Shown: in pieces, positions 1-12,600 of the stretch
Layout of the letters: the number at the start of each line of letters is the position of its first letter
Position numbering within the stretch: position 1 is the first letter of the stretch
Assembly (NCBI GenBank): GCA_002633025.1
Contig: NMRB01000002.1
Coordinates: 77,081 to 141,080, forward strand
DNA: 64,000 bases
Origin: Notospermus geniculatus
Lineage: Eukaryota; Nemertea; Pilidiophora; Heteronemertea; Lineidae
Reading direction: 5' to 3'
Notes under the pieces: model-generated
Databases searched by the model: none
Seen by the model: only the letters and a program-made list of their open reading frames with translations
What the model was told of the DNA's origin: nothing
Program-made: the position numbers and the translations under genes

Positions 1-240
1 AAGTAGTAGTACACATCAATGCACAGAACTAGTACGCAGAGCACACAATTTGGTCTGCAGGGACAAGATCGCAAGAACGCAGAACTAGTACGCAGAGCAC
101 ACAATTTGGTCTGCAGTGACAAGATCGCAAGAACGCAGAACTAGTACGCAGAGCACACAATTTGGTCTGCAGGGACAAGATCGCAAGAACGCAGAACTAG
201 TACGCAGAGCACACAATTTGGTCTGCAGTGACAAGATCGC
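1..240. repeat. 56-bp minisatellite with 112-bp higher-order unit
   Basis: About four copies of a 56-bp unit. The landmark GGTCTGCAG ends at 60, 116, 172 and 228, exactly 56 bp apart. The base after the landmark alternates G, T, G, T, so the true repeating unit may be 112 bp. The array runs off the left edge of the window. It presumably lies in an intron of the NADH dehydrogenase gene whose exons follow. Confidence 0.95.
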
Positions 241-589
241 AAGAATACATACCCTGTGGTCTGGTTGTGTGGAGCACTGGATTGGCTCCAAGGCCCTTCA
301 CTAAGTCGCTGGATATGGCAAAGAATGATAGGGGACAGGTATGAGAAATCAATCAACAAATACATGTGTGGTAGTTGACAAGAAGGAAAAGTCTAGTAAG
401 ATACAGGAACCAGTTGTATCCTACATTGTGCATTGTATATACATGTACATACAGTGTATCATTGCATTTCATAATGCAGTTACATGTAGTCTAGTGCTTT
501 CAAAACTTGGATGAAAGCCACCCAATTCTGCTACCATGAAATTGATTGAGCTCTTCCAGTTGTCCCACAAGTAGATTGATCCATTTCAG

Positions 590-697
590 TTGCTGACAGA
601 CAATCGTCTTCGGGTTGCTGGTGACCCTTCTGGTAACATTTTTGCCCTCGGCGATTGTGCAGATATTGAAGACTTCAGTTTGCCCTGTACTGCCCAG
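590..697 (+). CDS. Type II NADH dehydrogenase, internal exon (second FAD-binding motif)
   Basis: Internal exon of 36 codons, phase 0 at both ends, between an acceptor (CATTTCAG) and a donor (CAG|GTGAGC). It reads LLTDNRLRVAGDPSG followed by NIFALGDCADIEDFSLPCTAQ. The NIFALGDCAD block is the C-terminal FAD-contacting motif of type II (alternative) NADH:quinone oxidoreductases, and LP-x-TAQ opens the conserved segment near the quinone site. The enzyme oxidises NADH and reduces ubiquinone at the inner mitochondrial membrane without pumping protons, bypassing complex I. The two Rossmann folds that precede this exon lie to the left of the window. Family assignment is firm; internal versus external membrane face cannot be told from this fragment. 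Confidence 0.93.
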
Positions 698-869
698 GTG
701 AGCATATTTGTATTTACTTGACCTTCAGTTGAATGAATTAGATCACAAGCTCGCTCACCTCATCAGTTGGCCCTGCTTTCAAGACACGGAAAGATACAGA
801 ACTCGTGATGAATAATAAGGCATTGCTGGATGGCGTATTGTGATTCATTTATTTCTCCTATCATTTCAG

Positions 870-1011
870 GTGGCTGAACGACAGGGCAGATATCTCGCTA
901 ATAGACTGAATAAGAACACCGATGAGCCATTTGCATTTAAGAGTTTGGGGATGATGGCCTACATCGGTGGCTACAGTGCACTTGCAGATGTACCTCAGGT
1001 CAAATTAAGAG
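870..1011 (+). CDS. Type II NADH dehydrogenase, penultimate coding exon
   Basis: Follows the previous exon in phase 0 after the acceptor TCATTTCAG. It reads VAERQGRYLANRLNK, then FKSLGMMAYIGGYSALADV and PQVKLRG. VAERQG completes the AQ-VA-x-x-Q segment split across the intron; F-K-S-L-G-x-M-A-Y-I-G is the family's C-terminal FAD-domain signature. The exon ends in phase 1. The only in-frame junction with the next exon uses a GC donor (AG|GCGAGT); reading on past it meets a stop (TAA at 1018-1020) within three codons. Confidence 0.92.
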
Positions 1012-1181
1012 GCGAGTAATGACTTCATTTTGAAGAAAAGAGACAAAACTACTGAAATGGCTATTTCAAAACATTGTGGCCAAGAGGTCCTCATTAAAAT
1101 CCCTATTACACTGGTGTCATATAGAATGTTTTTTACAAAGTTCTTGTGAAGAATGAGTGAGCATTCTTGCTCTCCTTTCAG

Positions 1182-1309
1182 GCTTCCATTCTTGGCTGTT
1201 ATGGAGGTCAGCCTACCTGACTCGCCTGGGAAGTTGGCGGTTGAGGATGCAGGTCCCAATAGATTGGCTGAAAACTCTTTTATACGGCAGGGATGTGTCA
1301 AAATTCTAA
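1182..1309 (+). CDS. Type II NADH dehydrogenase, last exon with C-terminal membrane-anchoring helix
   Basis: Begins after the acceptor CTCCTTTCAG. Joined in phase 1 it reads GFHSWLLWRSAYLTRL, then GSWRLRMQVPIDWLKTLLYG and RDVSKF, and stops at TAA 1307-1309. The W-L-L-W-R-S-x-Y-L-T stretch, the basic/aromatic amphipathic helix and the final GRD-x-S-x-F are the standard C-terminus of eukaryotic type II NADH dehydrogenases, where this helix binds the membrane surface. The three exons give an intact reading frame with no sign of decay, so the gene looks functional. Confidence 0.94.
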
Positions 1310-1983
1310 AGGACTGCAGAAGTTGTTTGAATGATATCGAGTTCCCTATCAAAAGGAGCAGAATTCTTCATTCTCTACAAAGTCAATGGAAAGAGAACTA
1401 GAGTCTTGGTATAGTAACATATATGTGAACGTATACGGCAGTGGGTACTTCTAGCAAAAATATTTTCAGTTTTAGTCATTACTTTTTGTCTGTGACAAAA
1501 TGCTGGAAGCTGTGATATTTTATGGTTGGCCTCTTTTGTTCCTTAGAGTAATCTGCAAGAATTTGATTGTTTGCCCTTTGAGAAATTACAACTATTTCAA
1601 AGTACATGTAGTGTACTCTTTTGAAGTGGTAAACTTCAATTTGTAGAGCAGACCTATGGCAGTTTTAAACTCAGAATGACCTATGGCAGGTTTAAACTCA
1701 GAATGTGTGCAATTCTGTTATGTTGTGGATGTATACGAGATTTAGCTTCTCAGGTAAAATTTGGCATGCATGTTGTACGATATGAATTGAGAGGAAAATG
1801 TGATTTCATTGGAGTAGTGAAAATGATCTCTTGTTCTTGCACATCCTGAGGTTCGGGGTTCTCCACTTTCGTAGGTGATAACCTAAAAGAGGCCCCGATT
1901 CTCAGGATGGTTCTTGCATTGTCAGTGTTACAATTGTACATGTATCAGTCTTTGTAGAATGGCCAAACTATTTCCTATACACG
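1310..1983 (+). other. Probable 3' UTR of the NADH dehydrogenase gene
   Basis: No reading frame of interest between the stop codon and the polyadenylation signal at 1984. A short direct repeat around GACCTATGGCAG occurs near 1650-1700. The extent of the UTR is inferred only from the position of the AATAAA hexamer. Confidence 0.5.
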
Positions 1984-1989
1984 AATAAA
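1984..1989 (+). terminator. Polyadenylation signal AATAAA, likely for the NADH dehydrogenase gene
   Basis: Canonical AATAAA about 675 bp downstream of the stop codon on the coding strand. A second AATAAA lies near 2192 and could be an alternative site. Confidence 0.55.
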
Positions 1990-4900
1990 CTCTGTGATGA
2001 CAATCTACTGCTTGGTCTAATCTGTGCTCCTCGTATATCTAACAGGAAACTGGCTGTGTTGCGTGCTTGACAGAATAACAAGAAAATCTTCTACAAAACA
2101 AGCAGATTTTTATTAGATAATTTATTCTTCTCAAACACAACATCTTCTTAATTTCATTGAATTATCATTTTCCTAATAATATCCTTACAAAATAAACAGG
2201 ACTCTGGACAACACATTAGGTTTATGTATCTCACTAACACAAGGTATGTGTATGCACAGGATGATGATAATATATGCAACATGTTTTGTCCAGCCAGAAC
2301 ATGCCAAGTTGTTTACTGTGGGAATGGGAGGCCTCAAATGCTGGACAGTGAGAGATGGGCATCAGGGTCCACATTCATAAAGATACTTTAGTCAAAGTGT
2401 GATACTTATCTTTTGTGTTGAACCAATGATACTTAGACTTAAGTAGTTTTATTATGAATATGGCCCCAGGCCTCAAACACAAGGTACTTAGGCAGTGGCC
2501 ATCGGAATGGAAATCTAACGGCACCAAAAGGGCAATGGCAGCCGAAGCGTAGGAGGCTACCAGATGCTAGATTTTTGCTCTCATTGCCCTTATTTTTGTG
2601 TCGGCTTGTTGCAATCCTCCTCATTTTAGAACAACCTTAGTCCATGTCCTGTATCTCGGATAAGTTTGCTACATGTATTATAAACAGCCTGCTAATTGCT
2701 ATTTATTGATGTGGCATCCCCTATATAACTTCATAATCTTGTGTCTTCCACGTAAAAACTAAAAATCTGTAGTCATTATGGTAAGAAAATTGAATAGGAT
2801 TACTATTTTGTACCCCAACAATCTCAAGACGGTAAATTTTCCAACTGATGATGGTTCTCCCTATGATCAGAATGCTACAGATACGGATGACGAGATGACG
2901 TCTCAAAATGTGGACTGGCATGAAAGCGCAATACCTGAAGTCGCATCAGTAAATACACACAAGGAAACACCAATGAGAAGAAAGTGAGAGGATCTAAATG
3001 GACAGCTCGTCTCTTGGGAATTGGTGAATACATGACAGTAACAGTAGAGTTCAAATCTACGAAACCTCACAGAGTACATGAAATGCCAAGGGTCTGAATG
3101 ATTTTCTAGTAGCTACATGTAATGATAGGACAGCAGACAGACATTTTATCCCTCTAGGTGCATTTTTGCAAGAACAGCAATCTGACCTATTTGATGTATA
3201 GGTATATCCTGACCAAGTATGTCAGGTCCTGAAAATAGTGATTTATTTTTATTGGCAATACCGGAAAGGTCAATGAAAACTTTTCTTCTGGTACGGTAGC
3301 TTTTCAATGCCCAAGTTTCAGACAGACCAGCTCACCCCGAACTGCACAACTGGAAAAGGTTGCTTTTCACCAGCTTAAACACCCATGTTTTCATACTCTT
3401 GCAATAAATAGGCAAGACATCATCTTGTCTCATTCCAATCCCTCCCCAATTTGAAATCGATAGTGAAATTTGCCTAAAATACCAAAAGGACTACCAGTAT
3501 TCACAAGGGTAACTGGAGTATGCTCAATATCGCAATCATACAAGGCTTGTTTCATCTCGATTTATATCAACGTCCATTTCAAGAGGCAGTCGTCTTCTTG
3601 ACAACTGAAATGAATCTGGTTTATAAACAGGATACCGGAACCAAGTCGGAAATAATGTCCAGCAATCATGCAAGACATGAAGAAGGCAGCAGACACACTC
3701 TTGACTTCCCGATATCCCTGAACTGAGGAACAGCAACAAGTGTGTACCTGCTTCCAACTAGAGGCAAGAAGTGCAGTGTAATTAGATATAGGACTTCATA
3801 GTGCACGTGCCAGCAAAATGAATTCAGAAATCTCACAAGTGGAAAGCACAGAAAATGTTCCCAAATCTGTCGGTAGCAGAAACTAAATACATGAACCAAA
3901 CGGTTCTTTAACTCACCAAGGACAGTACCAAATGTGAGCAGATTCCCAAATGAGTGAGTTATGGAACAACAGTGGGTTCTCAGTAATAGGTCGGCAAACT
4001 GAACTAGATTGACCAGGAAATCACTCCGAAATGCCCCCAAATGGAATGTTCCAAGTTTCCTTTCCCTGCAGAACCTAGAATATGTCCACTGCCAGTTTAA
4101 TTTTCATGAGAAAAACTAACATGGTGTGTATTTATATTTGAAAATACCAATACTGCAAATTCAGTTGGGAATAATCTGCCAAGAGTACATCGGTAGTTGG
4201 TTGTCCACACACAAAACTGTCTGCTTTTCTACTAACACAAAATATGTCCAAGTTGAGTAACTAACGTACAGGGAACATGAAAAAGTGCCACCAACGCTGC
4301 TCGTAAAAATATACAAATTCACAGTTTAATGATCAACATGTATGATACTGCGCTACACAAAATCTTCACATTTGAATTCAGGGTTTCTACGCCAACATTT
4401 GAAAATGATCTACATATTATGCTACAAAAGGTGCCGCAATGGGAACACTATTCCCCGTGCGCATTGGCTTTCCATTTATTACAGAATACACCTGAGTAGG
4501 CCATTCCAGACGTGATCCCAAATCAACACAGCAGATGCTCATTATAGACATGCAAAGTCATCAATGGAACGATAAGAATGTAGTACATCATTCTTCAATC
4601 ATACAGAACCCTAATTGGTCCTTCATTTAAAGAAATCTTTCTCTCGCTATGTACAAGAAATGTCACTTTTGATATGAATTTACCATTTGACAGTATTGAA
4701 TGCTTCTCCAGAGGTTCACGACGAGGCCTTCTGCGACCAGCAGTGTTCCCACCGTGGATTCATCCCGTTTGGTAAAGCAACATCCCCGGCAAAGGACACA
4801 CCACACATCAAAAGATTCAAATCGCTCTCTGACACTTTTATCTGCTAAAAAAATAACATGCAAAAAACTGACTCCCTCCCTCAACAGATGCTCCACAGGA

Positions 4901-5920
4901 GAACACTGTTTTGACATCTCTACCAGCAACACCTGCTATTTCAATACAAACAAGAATCTCTCGGGAATAAATCTGGATAAATAAATCCGTCTGAATACCT
5001 ATAATACAAACACGATTTAAAAGTTTATGTCATGAAATCTGGCGACGGCATGGCGAACTCACAGAGTTCTCGCTGCACACTGGAAGCATGCAGCATTTGT
5101 CATGTGACGTTTTGTAAGGAGCAGAATAGTCCGTCTGTGTCCCAACTGCTGCCTTTTATTGACAATCTCATAAGATTGCAGACGACAATCAGCACAATAA
5201 TCACAGATGACTTCTTCATCTGACAAGTCATAGAGAATCTAACAGGATTTCTTTCCCTGCAACGACAGCTCACATTTCCTTTGTCTGCAAAATCTCTGCA
5301 CTGAGCCTCTTCTTCAATCTTTGAACATGAACCACCATCACCAACATCTGGCCATATATTCAATCCCTCCAGATTGCACGCTCTTTCTTCCAGGACTATC
5401 ATTTGCACTCTTTCCTCCAGGATTATACTTTTGCTCTTTGTTTCCAGGATTTTCACAATAGTGCTCTTCCTTCCAGGATTGTGCTCTTTCTCCCAGGTCT
5501 GGATTACCATACCTGAGCTTTCTCCCAGGATTACCATACCTGTGCTCTTTCTCCCAGGATTACCATACCTGTGCTCTTTCTCCCAGGATTACCATACCTG
5601 TGCTCTTTCTCCCAGGATTACCATACTTGTGCTCTGCTCCCAGGATTATCACACATGTACCGTAACAGTTTGTGCTTTCTTCCAGGACTATCACACTCTC
5701 TATTTACAAACCACCATCATCTTGATAAATCCCGGTTCACATTCGAAAATGCAGTCTTCAATATGGCAGGCCTTTGTCATTATCCTGGGTGTCATTTACA
5801 AGCCGACAATGGTCCATGTCGTTTCCACAGCTGTACTTTGTAAAATGCAAAATGATATCTCCTTCAATATGATAAGCCCTCAGTATCCTTCAACAGATGA
5901 TAGGTTCTGACATTTCCAGC
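1990..5920. other. Convergent intergenic region, probably including the Groucho 3' UTR
   Basis: About 3.9 kb between the two converging genes. Several TTTATT hexamers (AATAAA on the - strand), for example near 2107, 2128, 4474 and 5155, could end the Groucho transcript, but none stands out. A 29-bp minisatellite occupies the part nearest the Groucho stop. Short open frames occur (see the finding at 2778) but none resembles a known family. Confidence 0.5.
5390..5690. repeat. 29-bp minisatellite
   Basis: Tandem copies of a unit containing CTCCCAGGATTACCATACC followed by TGTGCTCTTT. CTCCC recurs at 5522, 5551, 5580 and 5609, a period of 29 bp. Copies toward both ends are diverged. It lies just beyond the Groucho stop codon on the gene's 3' side. 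Confidence 0.9.
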
Positions 5921-6055
<135 letters not shown>

Positions 6056-6075
6056 TTAACAAATTTGCATTGGCA

Positions 6076-6218
6076 CTAGGAAACTTCAGCACTGACAGGG
6101 AAACTTCGGCACTGACAGGGAAACTTTGGCACTGACAAGAAACTTCAGCACTGACAGGGAAACTTCAGCACTGACAGGGAAACTTCAGCACTGACATGGA
6201 AACTTCAGCATTGACAGA
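6076..6218. repeat. 20-bp minisatellite in a Groucho intron
   Basis: About seven copies of GAAACTTCAGCACTGACAGG with point changes (AAACTTC at 6081, 6101 and 6121, then slightly shifted). Fills much of the 302-bp intron between exons 18 and 19. Confidence 0.9.
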
Positions 6219-6294
6219 GGTCATTACCATATTTTCAATTTGCCAGGACTAAGTTGATGTCACCAGGGGGTGGCCGGAGAGGGCTTGACTGTCA

Positions 6295-6651
<357 letters not shown>

Positions 6652-6777
6652 TCATCATTTTGTTACATCCACATTGAATAGCTGTTACAGGGGGCAAGAG
6701 AAAGCAAGAACTCCCAGCTGCAAATGTTGCTAAAATGACAGAAATTGTCATCAGTCCCCATATGTTAGACGAACTTA

Positions 6778-7143
<366 letters not shown>

Positions 7144-7252
7144 TCATGTTCAAGCTGTAGGCCGTGAGGAAATCAACAACGGTTGGGAGCCAACTCGCAT
7201 GAGAAAACTCGCACGTGGAGGAGCACCTTTACTTCCTTCAAAGAGTTACTCA

Positions 7253-7420
<168 letters not shown>

Positions 7421-7673
7421 TTAATCAATAAGTTCAGAAGAATCAAGAACAATGGACTGGAACTGAAGATGCCTGACTCAATAGACTGTCTCAATATCCC
7501 TCCCCTAATTCATACCTGCAAAAGCAGCTGAAGTACTGAAAAGCAGCAAAATTGGATTTTCTACTATTCAATACACACACACAATTGACAACATTTGCAT
7601 GAAAAGTAGGTCATTCTTGATCAAGCATGTTTGATGTACTCTGATAGCAGCATTTTGAACTGCAGATATCCTA

Positions 7674-7829
<156 letters not shown>

Positions 7830-7924
7830 TTACTGATTGATCGCCTGCGTCATGGTGATAAATAACTGGCAGCTCCAAGTTGTGAGGGTGATCAGATTTC
7901 AGATGACACTCCTCTAAAGTGTTA

Positions 7925-8491
<567 letters not shown>

Positions 8492-8924
8492 TCACTCGAT
8501 TTACAACCATAGAAATAAGATATTAGTATCTTTGCTATGAGTTGAAATCAACTGTAATGTGCTGTTAAAATACACAGGCATGTCCCTGTACATGTCTCAC
8601 TGACACCACTACAAGGACCATAGCCGGAGATGATTCATCTGATGAGCTTGCGATCAGTAGATCAGGCTGATTGTCGGAGATGAAAAGAAATGTCCTGGAC
8701 AGTGCTGCCACCTTTCAGGATGACATGAATGTAAACGTTTTGATGTGACAACAGTACATGAAGTATGGTACAGTTGACGTGGACGTTATGGGTGGAACCA
8801 CTCCAGGTTCGATGGGTTCAAGGTTAACACAGCCAGTCAAGAGCTGCACTGTTGGCATATGATTTATGTTGCTGCACCAGGGATTAGGAGCCGACATAAT
8901 CAAATGTTCGACTGCAACACTTAC

Positions 8925-8986
8925 GGTTTTCCACCAGATATCTGTGACAGTGGTGCCCTCATTCCATGCGGATCAAATGCTTGTAC
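8925..8986 (-). CDS. gro/TLE: Groucho/TLE exon 13 (SP domain, GGKP)
   Basis: 62 nt. Reads VQAFDPHGMRAPLSQISGGK-P. FDPH and the terminal GGKP immediately before AYSFHV are conserved across Groucho/TLE proteins. Donor CC|GTAAGT, acceptor ATTTTCAG. Phases join on both sides. Confidence 0.95.
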
Positions 8987-9497
8987 CTGAAAATAACAGG
9001 TAGGACTTCAGTCACGTGCATTGCAATAATTGGCCACTCGTGGGTCAGCTAAATAGCAGTTCAATGAGAATGTGGCAGGGAAAAGCATTTCAATTGATAT
9101 CCCATGAGCCTGGTGGAGAGATTTACAAAAGCCATGAGTTGTTTCCAACAGTTGCAGTCCCTTAGAGTTGAATCCAAAGATTTTCGCCCAAATATTTTCA
9201 ACCAACACTGAATGTATGGCAGTTCCAAAATCCTGCATCAGATTCAGCCTATAGGGCTAGCAGGATACCTGGTAAATTCTACCAGTACCACTACAGACTT
9301 GATGAAACTGCACTATTCAAGAAAGCCACAATATAAACCTATGGAACAATCTAATCATCTCGACTGAATCCGATCAAAATCTTGAGCTACAACAGGCGAT
9401 TCAGTCTAATTTTCACCCAGAAGTGTCATCTACAAATGTTCCACAAAATCTGAGTGCATTTCATGATGAGAATCCAAAGCGTCTGTCTTGTACTTAC

Positions 9498-9676
9498 CGG
9501 ACTAACCATGGGCGCTCGATAATTATTCAGCGCCCCTGGCGAGATGCTGTTGTGTACCATGTTGCTGTTGTAGGCATTAGGACTCAACTCCGCTGGCATC
9601 GCGTGAGAGCCATGTGGCGGAATGAATGGATATGCACCTGCTATGGACGAAATGGGATTTCTTAGAGCAGGGGCGA
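9498..9676 (-). CDS. gro/TLE: Groucho/TLE exon 12 (SP domain)
   Basis: 179 nt; two leading bases complete a valine codon from exon 11. Reads VAPALRNPISSIAGAYPFIP, then PHGSHAMPAELSPNAYNSNM and VHNSISPGALNNYRAPMVSP. ALR-x-P-I and Y-x-x-P-M-V-S match the human SP region; proline, serine and alanine richness is typical. Donor CCG|GTAAGT, acceptor TTTCTAG. Confidence 0.92.
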
Positions 9677-12600
9677 CTAGAAAGTCAAAACAGAAAAGAA
9701 ACAAAAAGTAAATAGGACAGAAAAGAAACAGTGCACAAAGATACCATAATATGTTGTTCCACACTTAAATTAGCCTTAAGCCTACATATAACAATCAGAA
9801 TTTGTGAATTTAAACTGTACCCACGGTAACATTGTCCATGGCAATGAAGATACTTTTTTTAATAACGATCTCCAACTAAATGATGTGTAACATACGATTG
9901 TTAGATTGCTTGACAGCAGGCTCAAGAAGATAGGAAAGGGATTGAAGTGCCCCTGCACCCACGGTGCTTCGGGGTTCCATCAGTAGGCCAAGTTTTAATG
10001 TCTGCTCTTAATGTTTTTTCTCATTGGATGCGTGCAGGGACACCTCCAGGTCCACACCATATGGCTGAAAGGACAGGATTGTTTGCCCATGTTCCACGGG
10101 GAAACACGTTTTGTTGTGTTTTCTTTGACCTATTTTCCATTTCCCGAGTTCCTCTTCATATTCACACAAGGGCAAATATTTGATGTTGGTAATCAGTCAA
10201 CATGAAGGGGATGATTATTCTACAGCCCAGGTTGAACTCAACATTATCGAGTACAGTGAAATTCAATATTCATGTCTGCTGCGGGACAACTCAAATTCAA
10301 ATCAACAAACACTTCAACTTTTGATGTAATAACAACAGTTGAAAGGTAACAAGGAAATTGAATAGAGAGTGGGCGAAAAATTCTCCAATGTGAATACGGC
10401 ATTGACACCATGTGTGGCATGAAAATATCCTTATGAACAGGAACATAGCAACGGAGTGAAGAAATCAATGAACTTGTTTTGTAAGGGCCCGACTGATTGA
10501 TCTTTAGCATACTCCATGGAAGTATCTTGAGCTAAAGAGCGTTGTTGCATGAGCAATTTGCCAACCTGACGGTAGTAAAGACCATTATGAGGGCAAATAA
10601 TAGGAGTTTGGAGGCATCTTGGGAATCAGACCACAGGTGATGTTCAATAAACATCCATATTATTTTAATATAATCAATGGGTATGCTGGCGCAGATGGCA
10701 CTCGCCAGCATAATTTAGCCTGGAAGGCGTGAATTATTTAATGAGAGAAGTTGGATGTACACCTAGTGGTGATTTTAAAGTTTTTTTCGAGCATACCACA
10801 TGATGCATGTACCTACTACTGACGGTTATTGAAATTAAGCAGGGATGACACACATGCTATTAGCAATGGTTTTCTTCTATGTGTGAAAATGGACAAGGGT
10901 TAATGCATTACTGCATAAGAACAGAAATCTCTCTGATAAAAGCAGCTTAGTTATAATGTTCTACCAAATGAGAATAGCACTGACTATATTGCAACTAAAA
11001 TGATGCAGAATGTTTTTTTCACAGCAATAAAATATTATTTTCATATACCAATACATGTCGGCATACTTTTTCAAGGCTAGAGTGAATAATTGTCCAATGC
11101 ATGCCAAGCACTGAAACCATGACTTGCTGAAAGGCATCTATTTTAGTATCGGCGGTTGTGAGGAGAGATAACGAGGGTAACACGCCGAGAGGAAATGGAA
11201 CACTGAATCACATTTCTTATGGCCTTCACTTTCAGTTTCAGGAAGATCCTGATTACGTTGAATAACAAATTAGTGAATCAGTGAATCTCACGTGCCAGTT
11301 CAGCGGCATGCCATGCTGAGATGAGTGCAAATCGTGACACGGAGGTTGTGGCATTTGAAACGAACAATTCCTACGACTGGTTACTTGTGGTTAGAGGGGA
11401 TCCAACTGTTGATGGGTGTCTAGTGTGAGGAACAACAATGGCAGTGCATGCATAAAGAGGAGTTAAGAGGAATCATCCTTGGAAGGGGAGGGGTGAAAAC
11501 CACTGAACAGAAATGAGAGGTTGAAAGTTTGGAAACTAGGAAACTGTTGTTGTCCAAGTGGTCCAGCATTTGTCGTGTTGAACTTGAAGGATGGGTGAGT
11601 AGTTTGATGACAAATGATGGACCAATGGAGCAAAGGATTGAACCTCCAACACGCCAAGAGTGGAGCACTTCCTCTGCCTCGCGAGTCTTTAGGCATTCCA
11701 TTTGCCCTATTTCAGGGGTTCTTGTGCTCGCTCCATACGTCACTGCACATACAGGTGCACCGTGGTGATGTAGAAAGAATAAGGCCTGCTTTCCATTGGC
11801 GCGTTTCCGCGAAAGCATTGTTTTTTTCCACGCCGTGACCAATGAAGCGGAAACAAACAACGCTTTCGAGCGTTTTCGCACGCAGAAACGCGCCAATGGA
11901 AAGCAGGCCTAAGAGCCCGATTATGTCAGGATGGATTTCTGTGGTGGAATTCACCATGGTCCCTCCTCCTAGGATGAATTGGAAAGGAAAAGGGAAGAAC
12001 GGGAAGAAGTGAGTAGTTGCAGTGAAGGGGAATAAAGTCAGGAAGAAACATGACATGTACTTTAACAATAGCAAAAGATCTGCATTTGATTAGAAAGGTA
12101 GCAGTCGAACACAGCAAATTTGCATGTGACAGCGAACATGTTTTCCAATATTGACAACGGCTCTGTTGTGCACCTACACATGATAAAAGAATGCAATACC
12201 AGCGTGTCATCCTCTTCAAAGACACGACACTGTTTTGTGTAACATGTTGATCCTGATTAGTGACCGTGCCTCTTTCTTCAGAGAAACTGCATGCAAATCA
12301 TCTGTGTGACTGCGCACCTTCCAGTTCAGCAAAACATTGATGAACATTCGTATAGTACCCTTGGAACAGCTGCACAAGTGTTGAATGCCTGGTTTATAGG
12401 CTTCTTCTCCACTCCATCTTTTCATCAGAGTTGAAGCAGCGCCATACTGGTGGTAGCATAAACTAGGCGAGGTGGGTTAGGTTACCTCAACTCTCTTGCT
12501 TACAATACCGGTACTTGCGTTTAGGCAACGGAAGTCCAGGAGATGTCGCAGTTGTGTGTGATGCTCTGCGACTTCATAGATGGCAGCACAAGCCTCCTTA

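Noticed and set aside
8811-8830. Possible tRNA T-arm (GGTTCGATGG)
   Set aside because: No matching anticodon and D arms or acceptor stem nearby. No tRNA or rRNA gene was found anywhere in the window.
11420-11896. 158-codon - strand open frame
   Set aside because: It runs through the palindromic MITE at 11783-11909 and has no recognisable domain; openness comes from the element and chance.
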